Shown: one piece after another, positions 1 to 8,382 of the stretch | Numbering within the stretch: position 1 is the first letter of the stretch | How the letters are laid out: the number at the start of each line of letters is the position of its first letter | Source: Hyphomonadaceae bacterium | GTDB taxonomy: Bacteria; Pseudomonadota; Alphaproteobacteria; Caulobacterales; Aquidulcibacteraceae | NCBI GenBank assembly: GCA_019753105.1 | Contig: JAIELJ010000013.1 | Location: forward strand, 62,001-126,000 | Length of the DNA stretch: 64,000 nucleotides | Direction: 5' to 3' | Translations under genes and position numbers: made by a program | The notes under the pieces: generated by a model | The model's input: the letters and a program-made list of their open reading frames with translations, nothing else | Databases searched by the model: none | What the model was told of the DNA's origin: nothing

Positions 1-1904
1 GGCGACACATCGCGTACGCCGGCGGGGCGATTATAGTGCGTGCGCCCCCAGAAATTGCGCACATCCTTTGCGCGGAAAACCCACGGCTCATCATGGGCGC
101 CGTCCTCAATCGGTGTTCGGATTTGTCCGTCGCGATCCGCTTCCGAGGCATAGTAAAAATCGTAGCACTCACCCGCTTCAATGCGGCTCTCGAGATAAGC
201 GGGATCGTGCGGCCGTCGCGCAAGGGCAGCATCCGCGTGATCCGATCCATCTCGCCAATCGGTCAGCGGTGGATACCAATCAATACCGACGGCATCGATG
301 CTCGCATCCGCCCAAAGCGGATCGAGATGGAAGAAGACATCGCCAGAGCCGTCTTGTGGTTGAGGTCCAGAATACTCGCTCCAATCCGCGGCATAAGTCA
401 GCGCCGCATCCGGCAGCATGGTGCGGACATCAGCCGCAAGATCGCGCAGCGCCTGCACAGCCGGATAGCTCGCAGCGCCATCGCGCGCCGTCGTCAGCCC
501 GCGCAACTCAGAGCCGATAATGAACGCTTCAACCCCGTCCGCGAGCGCCGCCAGTTTGGCATAGTGCAGAATGAAGCGCCGGTACGACCACTCGCTGGGG
601 CCGGCATAGGTCGGCAGATTGAATTGTCCCTCGCCGAAATTCGCAGGCGCCGCTTCTCCGAAGAACGCCTCAACCTGCGCCGTCGCGGCGCCGGTTTTAT
701 CGGGCGAGCCAGGTTCGCCAGCAGCCGGATGAAGCGTGACGCGGCCACGCCACGGATAAGCACTCTGCGCCGCGTCGCCGTATGGGTCCGGCAGCGCGTT
801 GCCGTGCGGCACATCCATCATCAAGAATGGATAAAGTCCGACTTTGTACCCGCGCGCCTTCAGCTCAATGATCGCCTGACGCACGGCGCGATCACTCGGT
901 GTCCCGCCATAAGCCGGCGCGCCCTCATGCTCGCTCACGATGTAAGCATCCTCGCGCTCACCGCCGTTCACACGCCAGATCAGCGGCGTAGTTTCCTTCA
1001 CAGCGGTTTCGACACCAGGCCGTATGCTGCACTCGCCACACCCCAGATCATCGCCGAACCAAGCGACGACGAGCAGCACGCTCTCGCAATTGGGAAACTC
1101 CGCCCCAAGCTGATCGAGCGAAACGAGCAGATTGGCGCGCGCCGCTTCGGCGTGGACGTTCTCAGCGATTTCTTGCCCCGGCCCGATACGGCGCATCACA
1201 GCTTCTGTCGCGTAAGCGAACTCACCGGCGCCGGGAATGAGGCAAACGCCCTTCACGCGCTCTTCAAACCGCGTTCCTTGCTCGGGCGCAGCGCGGATGA
1301 TCTCGAACGAAAGTTGCGGAATGCGATTTCCGAAACGTTCGAGCGGCAAATCTTCAAACACGACATACGCCAACCCGCGATAAGCTGGCGCTTGTTCGCC
1401 CTCGATCGTCTCGATCAAAGGGTCCGGCGTTTGCTCTTCCGAACCGCGATGCAACCGCCATGAGGCTTGAGAGAGATCAAACGGCTCGCCATTGGCCCAG
1501 GCGCGTCCAATTCTCGTCACCTCGCCTTCGCAGAGGCCAACTGCAAACGAGAGCGAATACGAATAGGTCGTGCTTGTGACGCTAGGCCCGCCGCCCTTGC
1601 CGCCCGTCTCGACGTCTTCTGTGTTGACGCGCTCCTTGAAGCGCGCCGCCCAGATGACTTGCCCCGCGATCCGCACACGTCCGTAGACTGCCGGGATCGA
1701 TGCGCCCTCGGTCGATCCCTGCACATGCAAATCAGTGAGGCGAGGACCTTCATAGCGCCGCGTTTCGCCGAACAATTGTTGATCGATTGAACGTCCGAGC
1801 AACGTGCCGCCATAACGGCCGAGCGCCCCGCCTATTGTGCCGAATATGCCTGGCAGCTGCGATCCAAGCCCATGGCCAATCGTTGAAAGAACTAGCTCGG
1901 CCAT
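1..1904 (-). CDS. GTA gp15-like baseplate/host-recognition megatron protein, partial (N-terminal about 634 residues)
   Basis: This is the large distal-tail protein of the gene transfer agent, homologous to RcGTA g15. It starts at the ATG at 1904, which overlaps the last 13 bases of gp14 in another frame, and stays open to the left edge, so the C-terminal half is missing. By manual translation the N-terminus (MAELVLSTIGHGLGSQLPG) is followed by the tail-protein segment typical of the family and then, from about residue 290, a GTA TIM-barrel/glycoside-hydrolase-like domain with motifs such as FLMMDVPHGN and DAVGIDWYPP. RcGTA g15 is about 1,300 residues, so roughly half lies here. The long plus-strand open frame across the same bases is its antisense shadow. 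Confidence 0.93.
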   Translation of the reverse strand, partial: MAELVLSTIGHGLGSQLPGIFGTIGGALGRYGGTLLGRSIDQQLFGETRRYEGPRLTDLHVQGSTEGASIPAVYGRVRIAGQVIWAARFKERVNTEDVETGGKGGGPSVTSTTYSYSLSFAVGLCEGEVTRIGRAWANGEPFDLSQASWRLHRGSEEQTPDPLIETIEGEQAPAYRGLAYVVFEDLPLERFGNRIPQLSFEIIRAAPEQGTRFEERVKGVCLIPGAGEFAYATEAVMRRIGPGQEIAENVHAEAARANLLVSLDQLGAEFPNCESVLLVVAWFGDDLGCGECSIRPGVETAVKETTPLIWRVNGGEREDAYIVSEHEGAPAYGGTPSDRAVRQAIIELKARGYKVGLYPFLMMDVPHGNALPDPYGDAAQSAYPWRGRVTLHPAAGEPGSPDKTGAATAQVEAFFGEAAPANFGEGQFNLPTYAGPSEWSYRRFILHYAKLAALADGVEAFIIGSELRGLTTARDGAASYPAVQALRDLAADVRTMLPDAALTYAADWSEYSGPQPQDGSGDVFFHLDPLWADASIDAVGIDWYPPLTDWRDGSDHADAALARRPHDPAYLESRIEAGECYDFYYASEADRDGQIRTPIEDGAHDEPWVFRAKDVRNFWGRTHYNRPAGVRDVS

Positions 1905-2335
1905 GCGTCCACATCCGGAAATGAAAATGCCGCCGCGCAGCGCGCCCGCCACCACGGCGCAAAGCGCGAACGCACGACAGCGCGCCCCCAATAAGCGTGA
2001 ATGATGCGCTCCTCCTCATCGAGGATCGCCGCGTGCTTCACCGGCGACTGGGCATCCATGCGAAACAACAGCACGTCGCCCGGTCTCGCGTCTTCAATGC
2101 TGATCTCGCGAAGATAACGCTGCGCGGCGTGCAGCAGCGTCTCGCGTCCGGCGCGCTCGGCCCAATCGGGCGTGTATGCCGGCGCCAATTCTGGCTCCTG
2201 GCCGTACAACGCACGCCAAACGCCGCGCACGAGGCCGAGGCAATCGCAACCCACGCCCTTAGCGCTCGCCTGATGCTGATAGGGCGTACCGATCCAAGCG
2301 CGGGTTTCCGCAAGGATCGCAGCGCGTGAAATCAT
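1892..2335 (-). CDS. GTA gp14-like NlpC/P60 cell-wall peptidase
   Basis: This 147-residue tail-tip peptidase is expected to cut peptidoglycan peptides during particle entry. The NlpC/P60 catalytic Cys is in GCDCLGLVRG (about residue 30) and the catalytic His is in KHAAIL (about residue 101), with IIHAYWGRAVV downstream as in RcGTA g14. Length and order match the family. The ATG at 2335 overlaps the stop of gp13 by four bases (ATGA), and gp15 begins inside its 3' end, so translation is probably coupled through the tail-tip genes. No transfer signature sets it apart from its neighbours. Confidence 0.93.
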   Translation of the reverse strand: MISRAAILAETRAWIGTPYQHQASAKGVGCDCLGLVRGVWRALYGQEPELAPAYTPDWAERAGRETLLHAAQRYLREISIEDARPGDVLLFRMDAQSPVKHAAILDEEERIIHAYWGRAVVRSRFAPWWRARCAAAFSFPDVDAWPS

Positions 2336-3210
2336 GAGAAGCGCGAGCTTCCGTCCATCGGCTCGCTCGCCACAGGCCCTGCCTGTATCGCGTCATTGCC
2401 GGGCATATGAGGAAAGCCGCGGAAGTTCACAGCGTTGTCGAACTTTGCGCGGCATGTCGCAAAGCGCTTGTCGCAACCAGCGTGCACGACGAACGCGGCG
2501 CCCACATCCAGCGCGAACCCAGGCGGATCGACGAGTTCAATAACGACGTTTCCGTCATTCACCCGATGCGCAGCGACCTCGCTTTCGCCGCCGCCGACCC
2601 AAGTCAGTCGCCCGCGCGCGAACCAGCCGTCAGCGAACACGCTCAGCCCATCGGCGCGAAAGCCGCCACCGGCGAGCACTTCGCTCACCACGCCTTCCGC
2701 GCGGAAGGCGGAAGTCTCGATATCCTTGCCACAGCGCGCATCGCCGACATCGGCGTCGCAAAAGCGGGAGAACACCCGCCCGACGGGGACGTTCAACCGC
2801 GCCTGCAACCCGCGCAGCTCCGCCTCAAACGCCTGCACGCCGCGCCGGACTTCGCCGAGAAAACCCGCGAACACATGCACCCGCAGCGCGGGCGCGCTCC
2901 AATCGACCCGATAAAGATCCGCCCGCGCGCCATCCCACAAGCCTCGGGCAATGTCTTCTTCCGTGATCGCGTCACTGTTCAGCGCACCGGTAAAGCTCGC
3001 GCTATCGGCGTTGAGGCCAGCGCTCTTTTCGATCGCGCCGGCGCTTAATCCGATCATCGGCTCACAGATCTGTTCATCGAACGCCAGCGGCTCGTCATGA
3101 TCGGTGAAACAAAACACCGCCTCATCGCGCCGCGTAATGCGCCAGACATGGGCGAGCGTCGTCACACCGCTCGCCAAGCGCGCGGCCAAGGCTTCGGGAA
3201 GCTCACGCAT
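2332..3210 (-). CDS. GTA gp13-like tail hub protein (DUF2163 and phage BR0599-type C-terminal domain)
   Basis: This 292-residue tail hub/baseplate component corresponds to RcGTA g13 (DUF2163). The N-terminal part (LATLAHVWRITRRDEAVFCF-like, residues 15-40) and the C-terminal Cys-containing segment (HAGCDKRFATCRAKFDN, about residues 243-259) are characteristic of the family. The four cysteines in the C-terminal half (DADVGDARCGKD, AGCDKRFATC) match the region that binds an iron-sulfur cluster in the RcGTA structure; that role is inferred from the homologue. The start at 3210 lies 49 bases inside the end of gp12. Confidence 0.92.
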   Translation of the reverse strand: MRELPEALAARLASGVTTLAHVWRITRRDEAVFCFTDHDEPLAFDEQICEPMIGLSAGAIEKSAGLNADSASFTGALNSDAITEEDIARGLWDGARADLYRVDWSAPALRVHVFAGFLGEVRRGVQAFEAELRGLQARLNVPVGRVFSRFCDADVGDARCGKDIETSAFRAEGVVSEVLAGGGFRADGLSVFADGWFARGRLTWVGGGESEVAAHRVNDGNVVIELVDPPGFALDVGAAFVVHAGCDKRFATCRAKFDNAVNFRGFPHMPGNDAIQAGPVASEPMDGSSRFS

Positions 3211-3842
3211 GAGATTCGGATTTCAATCAGGGGTGCTGCGATCGCGCGCCCCGCGCCGAAGCCATCAAGCGAGAGATCCAGCCGGTCGAGGTCAAAGCGA
3301 ACGGGCGTGTCGAACACAAAGCCTGCGCGAAGAACCGCGCCTTCGCCAAGCGGCGCATCGAGCGTGACGACCCCAGTGCTCACGTCGATTGCGAGCCCTT
3401 CCGCTGCGAGTTCCTCACCATCAACGCTCACTCGGACACTGCCGGCAACCGGCTTCTTGATTGGGCGCACATAAGCGCTCTCGCCCGCACCATAAGTCTT
3501 TATCAGCTGAAACGCCGCCTGTTCGCCGTCGCCCACGCCGATCTGCTGATCCAGTGGCGACACTGCCGCGGACGGCGCGCAGGATTTGTGATCAAACGGA
3601 TCGCGAAAGCGAAAGCCGTGCAACTTGCCACGCCGCGCTTCGAAGAATTCAAGCAGCACATGGAGTTCATCCAGCGTGCGCACAGCGCCGCCGATATCGT
3701 AACGGCGCCGCCCGTGCGCCCACGGCGTGTTACGCGCTTCGGCCCCGGATCCCAGCGATACGATATCGACACGGCGCTCCGGCCCGCCGCTCGCGCCAAG
3801 CGCGAACGGCAAAGGCATCGATACTTCGTGAAACGCGCTCAC
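3162..3842 (-). CDS. GTA gp12-like distal tail protein (DUF2460)
   Basis: This 226-residue DUF2460 protein corresponds to RcGTA g12, the distal tail ring between tail tube and hub. Family motifs are GGPERRVDIVSLGSG, RRRYDIGG, LHGFRFRDPFDHKSC and KTYGAGESAYVRPI. The open frame extends further upstream, but the family N-terminus (SAFHEVSMPLPFALG) begins at the GTG at 3842, which forms a GTGA overlap with the gp11 stop, so that start was chosen. The C-terminus runs about 14 codons past the usual family end (PLIEIRI), which gives a 49-base overlap with gp13. Confidence 0.92.
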   Translation of the reverse strand: MSAFHEVSMPLPFALGASGGPERRVDIVSLGSGAEARNTPWAHGRRRYDIGGAVRTLDELHVLLEFFEARRGKLHGFRFRDPFDHKSCAPSAAVSPLDQQIGVGDGEQAAFQLIKTYGAGESAYVRPIKKPVAGSVRVSVDGEELAAEGLAIDVSTGVVTLDAPLGEGAVLRAGFVFDTPVRFDLDRLDLSLDGFGAGRAIAAPLIEIRISCVSFPKPWPRAWRAV

Positions 3843-4354
3843 AGATTGCGCCTCCCGTAAGCCACGGCCCGCGCGATCGCGGCGGCTATCTGGCCTTGAT
3901 GCCGCGCAATCGCATTCGCGTCGGCGCCGGCCCCAAGATGAAAGTGCACAGAGACGCCGCCCGCGCCTTGCTGCGCAATCGCCCCGCTTTGGTGCGGTAC
4001 GAACCATTCCGGCCCGCGCTCGCCCACGAGGTAAGCGCCGCCCGCATTGACTGATCCGCCATTGGCGCGCGCGCCGAAGAACGGGCCCTTGCTGCTGCTG
4101 AAGACATTGCTCAGCACAACTTTCGCAAGCTCTTCCAGAATGACCTTGGCAAGTCGCTTGAAGGAAAGCTCTCCCTCAAACGCCGCACGCCCGAGCGATC
4201 GCGCGATCCGTTGGCCAGCGCGCTCGAACGACGCCGCGACCTCGTCAGCAGCGCGCCGGGCGGGTCCGTCTGCAAATGCTTGCAGCGCCGCCGAGGCGTT
4301 ACTGATCTCTTCGTTCAGACCCGCGAGTTCGCCGCCGTCTTTTGCGTTCGTCAT
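3839..4354 (-). CDS. GTA gp11-like tail tape measure protein
   Basis: This 171-residue protein corresponds to RcGTA g11, the tape measure that sets the short tail. The N-terminal half is helical and charged. The C-terminal half has the family's Gly-rich segment (FFGARANGGSVNAGG, then YLVGERGPEWFVPHQ). It is somewhat shorter than RcGTA g11 (about 219 residues). Its ATG overlaps the stop of the preceding tail chaperone by four bases, and its own stop overlaps the GTG of gp12, so it is translationally coupled on both sides. Confidence 0.88.
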   Translation of the reverse strand: MTNAKDGGELAGLNEEISNASAALQAFADGPARRAADEVAASFERAGQRIARSLGRAAFEGELSFKRLAKVILEELAKVVLSNVFSSSKGPFFGARANGGSVNAGGAYLVGERGPEWFVPHQSGAIAQQGAGGVSVHFHLGAGADANAIARHQGQIAAAIARAVAYGRRNL

Positions 4355-4536
4355 CGTCTTTCGTCCGGAAACTGCGTCGCGAGCGCACGAAAGGCGTCGC
4401 GCGACAGGTGTTCAGTGTGATTGGGCGCGGTAAGCGCGCGCCACTCCCGCAGGCTGAGCCGCCAGAATGCAGCGGGCGGCACGCCCAGTGTTGCGCTCGA
4501 TGCGAGCAATGCGCGCCAGGGCGTCGTCTCACGCAT
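4351..4536 (-). CDS. GTA gp10.1-like tail assembly chaperone (DUF2376)
   Basis: This 61-residue protein matches the phage tail assembly chaperone family DUF2376 (RcGTA g10.1). The conserved pattern is PWRALLASSATLGVPPAAFW followed by LSLREWRAL and a C-terminal FRALATQFPDE. A longer open frame exists, but MRETTPWR is the usual family N-terminus; its ATG at 4536 overlaps the gp10 stop by eight bases. It sits between the tail tube genes and the tape measure, where tail chaperones are expected. No frameshift fusion with gp10 is needed to explain the arrangement. Confidence 0.88.
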   Translation of the reverse strand: MRETTPWRALLASSATLGVPPAAFWRLSLREWRALTAPNHTEHLSRDAFRALATQFPDERR

Positions 4537-4834
4537 CGTCGCCAAGCGCTTGCTTGAACGCTTCCGCCACCGCCTCAGCCGCCGCGCGCGGATCAATCCG
4601 CGACGCCGCCAATTCAGCAGGGCTCATCACCTCACCGCCGCCGGCGACAAGCGCCGACAACACCGTGAGCAAATCAGCAGCCGTCAGATGCGCCAGTCGT
4701 TCACCGAGTTCGGCGAACGACACGACATCAAACGCCGCCTCCAACTCCGCCAGGGCGCCAAGGGTAAGGCAGAGCTTACGATCACGTCCGCTGATGGAAA
4801 GCAGCACTTCGCCGCGTGCGCGATTATGCAACAT
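4529..4834 (-). CDS. GTA gp10-like protein (gene transfer agent gp10 family, tail assembly)
   Basis: This 101-residue protein of the GTA gp10 family follows the major tail protein with a TGATG stop-start overlap at 4834. Typical features are the N-terminal NRARGEV motif, the GRDRKLCLTLGALAELE segment and the FAELGERL repeat-like stretch. In phages this position usually holds a tail assembly chaperone that binds tube or tape-measure protein; for this family that role is inferred from position. Overlaps on both ends place it firmly in the operon. Confidence 0.9.
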   Translation of the reverse strand: MLHNRARGEVLLSISGRDRKLCLTLGALAELEAAFDVVSFAELGERLAHLTAADLLTVLSALVAGGGEVMSPAELAASRIDPRAAAEAVAEAFKQALGDDA

Positions 4835-5250
4835 CAGAGCGCTGTGAAGCTGAGAACGCCGGCCGACGCCAGCGTGATCGCAAAAGCTGCTTCGCCATCA
4901 TGGTCGCCCGCATAATCGACCGACTCCACCAGGAACGGCCCGGCGAGCGTGCCGAAATCAGGAATGATAAGTTGGAACGATCGCGCCGCTTGCGTAAAGA
5001 ACGCCTCGCGCAACATCGCATCCGACGCGGCATCCTTGAACACGCCGGCGCCGCTGACGCTCGCCGCCTTAACGCCCGCGCCAGCAATCAGCTCGCGCCA
5101 GGCCTGCACGCTTTCACCGGACGTCCCGTCCACTGTGCGTGCGTTGAGCGAGATGGTCTTTGCGCGAATACCGGCTACCGTGGTGAACGCTTCAGGCGCG
5201 CCGCCGTCGCCAATTTTGATCAGGACGTCGCGTCCCTTCTGGCCTGCCAT
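4834..5250 (-). CDS. GTA gp9-like major tail tube protein
   Basis: This 138-residue protein of the phage TP901-1-type major tail family corresponds to RcGTA g9. It has the N-terminal GQKGRDVLIKIGDG motif and the RTVDGTSGESVQAWRELI segment that is highly conserved in these proteins, and ends with a hydrophobic beta-rich tail (FAITLASAGVLSFTAL). It should polymerise into the tail tube. A run TTGTTTCTCC on the plus strand upstream corresponds to a GGAGAAACA ribosome binding site on the minus strand about five bases before the ATG. Confidence 0.93.
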   Translation of the reverse strand: MAGQKGRDVLIKIGDGGAPEAFTTVAGIRAKTISLNARTVDGTSGESVQAWRELIAGAGVKAASVSGAGVFKDAASDAMLREAFFTQAARSFQLIIPDFGTLAGPFLVESVDYAGDHDGEAAFAITLASAGVLSFTAL

Positions 5251-5258
5251 TGTTTCTC

Positions 5259-5666
5259 CTATTCAGGTTCGGTGATTGCGCGCACGCGCAGCACGCCGTG
5301 CGTTGTCCGCCCGTCGCCGGAGCGGAACACGTCAGCGAACACGGCGAACATCAGCACCAGCTTCCGTGACTCGATCGCGAGCGCGCCATTGTGGAGCACG
5401 GCGCGCAGAGCGCCGATGATATCGAGCACCTCAGCGCGCCCACCATAGCGCGACCACACATGCAGCGTTACCGCATGCTCAAGCGCGTCGGCGGTGCTGG
5501 CATCGGTGGAACGACTCTCCATGCGCCCAAGCGTGACATACGGAAAAATGACGTCCGGCGGCGGCTCGTCATAGATCCGCGCCGGTGCGCCAAGTGCGGC
5601 TTGCACGCCGGCATCGGCTAGCAAAGCCGCGCGCATAGCCTCCAACAGCGCTTTCTCGGGGCTCAC
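5259..5666 (-). CDS. GTA gp8-like tail terminator protein (DUF3168)
   Basis: This 135-residue DUF3168 protein corresponds to RcGTA g8, which caps the tail tube at the head-tail interface. Family motifs are LLADAGVQAALG, FPYVTLGR and HAVTLHVWSRYGGRAEVLDIIGAL. The ATG at 5666 overlaps the gp7 stop by four bases. The gap to the tail tube gene is only eight bases, which holds its ribosome binding site. Confidence 0.9.
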   Translation of the reverse strand: MSPEKALLEAMRAALLADAGVQAALGAPARIYDEPPPDVIFPYVTLGRMESRSTDASTADALEHAVTLHVWSRYGGRAEVLDIIGALRAVLHNGALAIESRKLVLMFAVFADVFRSGDGRTTHGVLRVRAITEPE

Positions 5667-5983
5667 AGAAACTCCTCTTCACAAATGAGCGAGAGTTTCG
5701 GCGCGCCGTCGTTGGGGGCGCTAATAACGCGCAGGCGTCTATCGCCCCAGACCAAACGCCAGCCAGCGCGCACGTCGGCGCGCCGGTGGATGGTTACACG
5801 GAAGCTTGAAACAGCGCGCTGCGCATCGAACGCAGGCGCATCGGCCCCGCTCAGCGCTTCAATCGCTGCCCAGACGTCGCCTTCGTCGCTCCACGCCGTC
5901 GCCGCGCCGCCGATTTCATCGGCTACGCGCGTCGGCTTCTGCAGCGTTACGCGGTGGCGCATGGCGCCCAGCGCATCGCTCAC
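5663..5983 (-). CDS. GTA gp7-like head closure / stopper protein
   Basis: This 106-residue head-tail adaptor corresponds to RcGTA g7 (phage head closure protein family). Conserved features are LGAMRHRVTLQKPTRV at the N-terminus, AWSDEGDVWAAIEAL in the middle, and FRVTIHRRADVRAGWRLVWG followed by RVISAPNDG. It starts with a four-base overlap with gp6 and its stop overlaps gp8. It should seal the portal and adaptor before tail attachment. Confidence 0.9.
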   Translation of the reverse strand: MSDALGAMRHRVTLQKPTRVADEIGGAATAWSDEGDVWAAIEALSGADAPAFDAQRAVSSFRVTIHRRADVRAGWRLVWGDRRLRVISAPNDGAPKLSLICEEEFL

Positions 5984-6540
5984 AGCCGCACCGGCGCGAA
6001 CGGCCGCATCAGCGCCCGCGCCGTCTCCGGGACGCCGCCCTCGCCTTGTCTCAACTCATAAAGCGACGCGACGATCTGCAGAGTCGCCAGCCGAAGTGCT
6101 AGGGGCAGATCGCCCGCCTCTTCGGCATAGCCCGCGTCGTACTCGACCTCGATGCCACCAACCTGGCGCAGCGTCGCCGGTAAGCCAGACGCGAACACCA
6201 AACGCGGCCGATCGCGATTGCCCTCAAGCCGATAGCGGTCCGGATCGATGACGCTCTGCGAGCCGTTATCGGCCAGAAGCCGCACAGCTATGACGTCAGT
6301 CACCGGCCCGAGACCGAGCACTGCGCCCTGCGCCGCTTCAGGCCGCCAGATATCGAGGCTCTCGCGCACGCGCCGCGTGATCAGCGCGCGCCCGCACGCC
6401 GCCTCGACCGCCTCACGCGCCGCGCCGATCAGCGTTGCGATGAGCGCGTCCTCACCGTTGTGATCGATACGCAGGTAAAGCTTCGCCTCGGCGAGTGAGA
6501 CAGGCTCACTCGCCGGCGGCGTTACGATTGTGATGGACAT
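5980..6540 (-). CDS. GTA gp6-like head-tail connector (adaptor)
   Basis: This 186-residue protein of the phage gp6-like head-tail connector family corresponds to RcGTA g6. Signature segments are PVSLAEAKLYLRIDHNGED (residues 13-31), LIGAAREAVEAACGR, and a C-terminal helix ALRLATLQIVASLYE. It forms the adaptor ring below the portal. The ATG overlaps the capsid stop (TGATG), so capsid and adaptor are translationally coupled. Confidence 0.9.
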   Translation of the reverse strand: MSITIVTPPASEPVSLAEAKLYLRIDHNGEDALIATLIGAAREAVEAACGRALITRRVRESLDIWRPEAAQGAVLGLGPVTDVIAVRLLADNGSQSVIDPDRYRLEGNRDRPRLVFASGLPATLRQVGGIEVEYDAGYAEEAGDLPLALRLATLQIVASLYELRQGEGGVPETARALMRPFAPVRL

Positions 6541-7737
6541 CAGGTGTCGCCGAACTTCAGCGCTTTGATCGCATCAAAGTTCTGCACGCCGCCGCCCACG
6601 CGCTTGGTCAGATAGAAGAGCACGTAAGGCTTGGCCGAATACGGATCGCGCAGGACCCGCACGCCGGCGCGATCGACGATCAGATAGCCGCGGGCGAAAT
6701 CGCCGAACGCGATCGCCGCCGCATCGGTCGCGATATCCGGCATGTCTTCGATCTCGGTGATCGGATAGCCGAGCAGCGTCGAGCCGCCCGCATCGTTCGG
6801 CTCCCAGATGTAGCGATCGTCGCCGTCCTTGAGCTTGCGCACGGCGGAGACCGTCTTGCGGTTCATGACGAAGCGCGCGTTCTGGCGGTACTGCGTTTTC
6901 GGCGTGTAGACGAGATCGATCAGCTTATCGACCGGCGTCGTACCGAAGCCGCCATCAGCGCCGGTCGCGACATAACCGATCTTGCCCCACACGTACGAGC
7001 CTTCGGCGACGAGATCGTAATCCAGAAAGCCGCGCGGCTTGTCATCGCCGTCGCCATTGACGAAGGCATCGCGCTCTTGGCCTGCGAACGCTTCTTCGAC
7101 TTCGCTGGCGATCCATTCTTCAAGATTGATGAAGCTGTCATCGAGCAGCGTCTGCGTCGCAGCCAGGTTGGCGTAGAGCTCAGAGGTCGGAAACTCGAGC
7201 AAAGCGAGCGTTGGTGTCGATGTCTGGGAGCGCGCGCCAGTTTCAGCGACCCAGCCGGTGCCCGCCGCCGTCAAGCCGATCGGCTTCTTGAACACGTTGG
7301 CGCCGGTCGTGCGCACCGTTGCGATCTCACGCATCGGCGAGACTTGGCGAAGCCGCTGCTCGATCATGCGATCGAGTTCGGGCGGGGCGGTATAACCACC
7401 GTCGGGATCGGAGCCGACCGAGAGCGCCTTGGCTTCAAACTGCGTCAGCGCCGAAAGATCGCCGCGACGCAGATAGGCATTCCAAGCCGATTTGTGCTCC
7501 GAGAGCATGGGATCAGCGCTCAGCCCTGGCCGGCGCCCAGCGAGTGCTGCACGTTCGATCATCGCTTTCTGCTCAGAGAGCGCGCGATCGATGCGATCGA
7601 CCTTTTCTTCCAGCACGACATCGCCGCGCTTGCGCTCGATCGCGTTGAGCCGCGCATCATTGGCGGCTGAATTCCTCGAACGCGCGCAGAAGCGCGTCCT
7701 GCGCCCCTGCGGGCGCAGCTTTAGTTTCTTTCCTCAC
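6540..7737 (-). CDS. GTA gp5-like HK97-type major capsid protein, with an apparent frameshift near the 5' end
   Basis: The main frame (6540-7616, 358 codons from a GTG) is an HK97-fold phage major capsid protein with the family segments SVGSDPDGGYTAPPELDRMI, NLAATQTLLDDSFINLEEW and DAFVNGDG. The likely true start is a GTG at 7737 behind a strong TGAGGAGAA ribosome binding site. It opens a family-like N-terminus (VRKETKAAPAGAQDALLRAF) but reads into a TGA at 7657-7659. Around 7665-7672 the reading must shift by one base to join AANDARLNAIERK and the main frame. Dropping one A in the minus-strand GAATTCAGCC would repair it. The affected part is the scaffolding-like delta region that the protease normally removes. 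A shorter product from the internal GTG, which has a poor ribosome binding site, is possible. Confidence 0.88.
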
Positions 7738-7747
7738 GTTTTTCTCC

Positions 7748-8161
7748 TCAGGCAGCGCGGGTGAACTCTCGCGCAAGAGTCAGCCGCGCTTGCGGCTGCA
7801 TCGGATGCATCACGATCGACACCTCCAGAAGCTCAATTTCAGTCAGCACGCGGCCATGACCGGCATGTTGCGACACAAGCGGGATGAATCCGATCGACAG
7901 CCCATCCACGCCGCGCGCCAGCAAGCGCTTTGCGCGCGCAGCACCCGGCTGATCGTCGCTGATCTCGCCGCTCAGCCAAAGCCCGCGCGCATCTTCGTGC
8001 ACATCCGTCCAGAAGCCAGCGAGCAAACGGCGCTCATGCTCAACCAACATTGGCAGCGGCTCATTGCGCCGCGCCAGGCTCGCCATGAACGCACCAGCGC
8101 GCACGACATCGCCCATCAGGTCAGCGGCGCCAAACAGCGCCGCGTAGCCTTCGATCCTCAT
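7748..8161 (-). CDS. GTA gp4-like HK97-family prohead protease
   Basis: This 137-residue maturation protease of the HK97 prohead family corresponds to RcGTA g4. It should cleave the capsid delta domain during head assembly. The N-terminal motif is MRIEGYAALFGAADLMGDVV, followed by LVEHERR, carrying the likely catalytic His, and VDGLSIGF, carrying the likely catalytic Ser. It starts with a four-base overlap with the small protein upstream and ends ten bases before the capsid GTG. Confidence 0.91.
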   Translation of the reverse strand: MRIEGYAALFGAADLMGDVVRAGAFMASLARRNEPLPMLVEHERRLLAGFWTDVHEDARGLWLSGEISDDQPGAARAKRLLARGVDGLSIGFIPLVSQHAGHGRVLTEIELLEVSIVMHPMQPQARLTLAREFTRAA

Positions 8162-8382
8162 TCCTCGTCCAACCGATGTTCGATGCGCGCCAAAGCGCGT
8201 CGCGCCTCGGCGACCTGCTCTTCGAGCCGCGCTAAACGCTCGGCCACTTCCGGCTGCGTCGCCACGGCGCGCTCAACTTCCTCAAGTCGCGCCGCCGCGC
8301 GCCCTGCCCAGATCAGCCCGCCGGCGGTCTCCAGAAACAGCGCCGCAATCAGCGCCAGCGTGACGCGTCCATCGATCCTCAT
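8158..8382 (-). CDS. GTA gp3.5-like small membrane/coiled-coil protein
   Basis: This 74-residue protein lies at the position of RcGTA g3.5, between portal and protease. Residues 7-25 form one hydrophobic segment (VTLALIAALFLETAGGLIW). Residues 30-74 are a heptad-rich Glu/Arg/Ala helix predicted to be a coiled coil. Its function is unknown; a membrane-anchored assembly factor is a guess. Four-base overlaps on both sides show that it is a real, cotranslated gene. Confidence 0.8.
   Translation of the reverse strand: MRIDGRVTLALIAALFLETAGGLIWAGRAAARLEEVERAVATQPEVAERLARLEEQVAEARRALARIEHRLDEE

Noticed and set aside
36-1463. 475-codon open frame on the plus strand
   Set aside because: It is antisense to GTA gp15, whose minus-strand translation is clearly family-like; the plus-strand product is Arg-rich with no domain.
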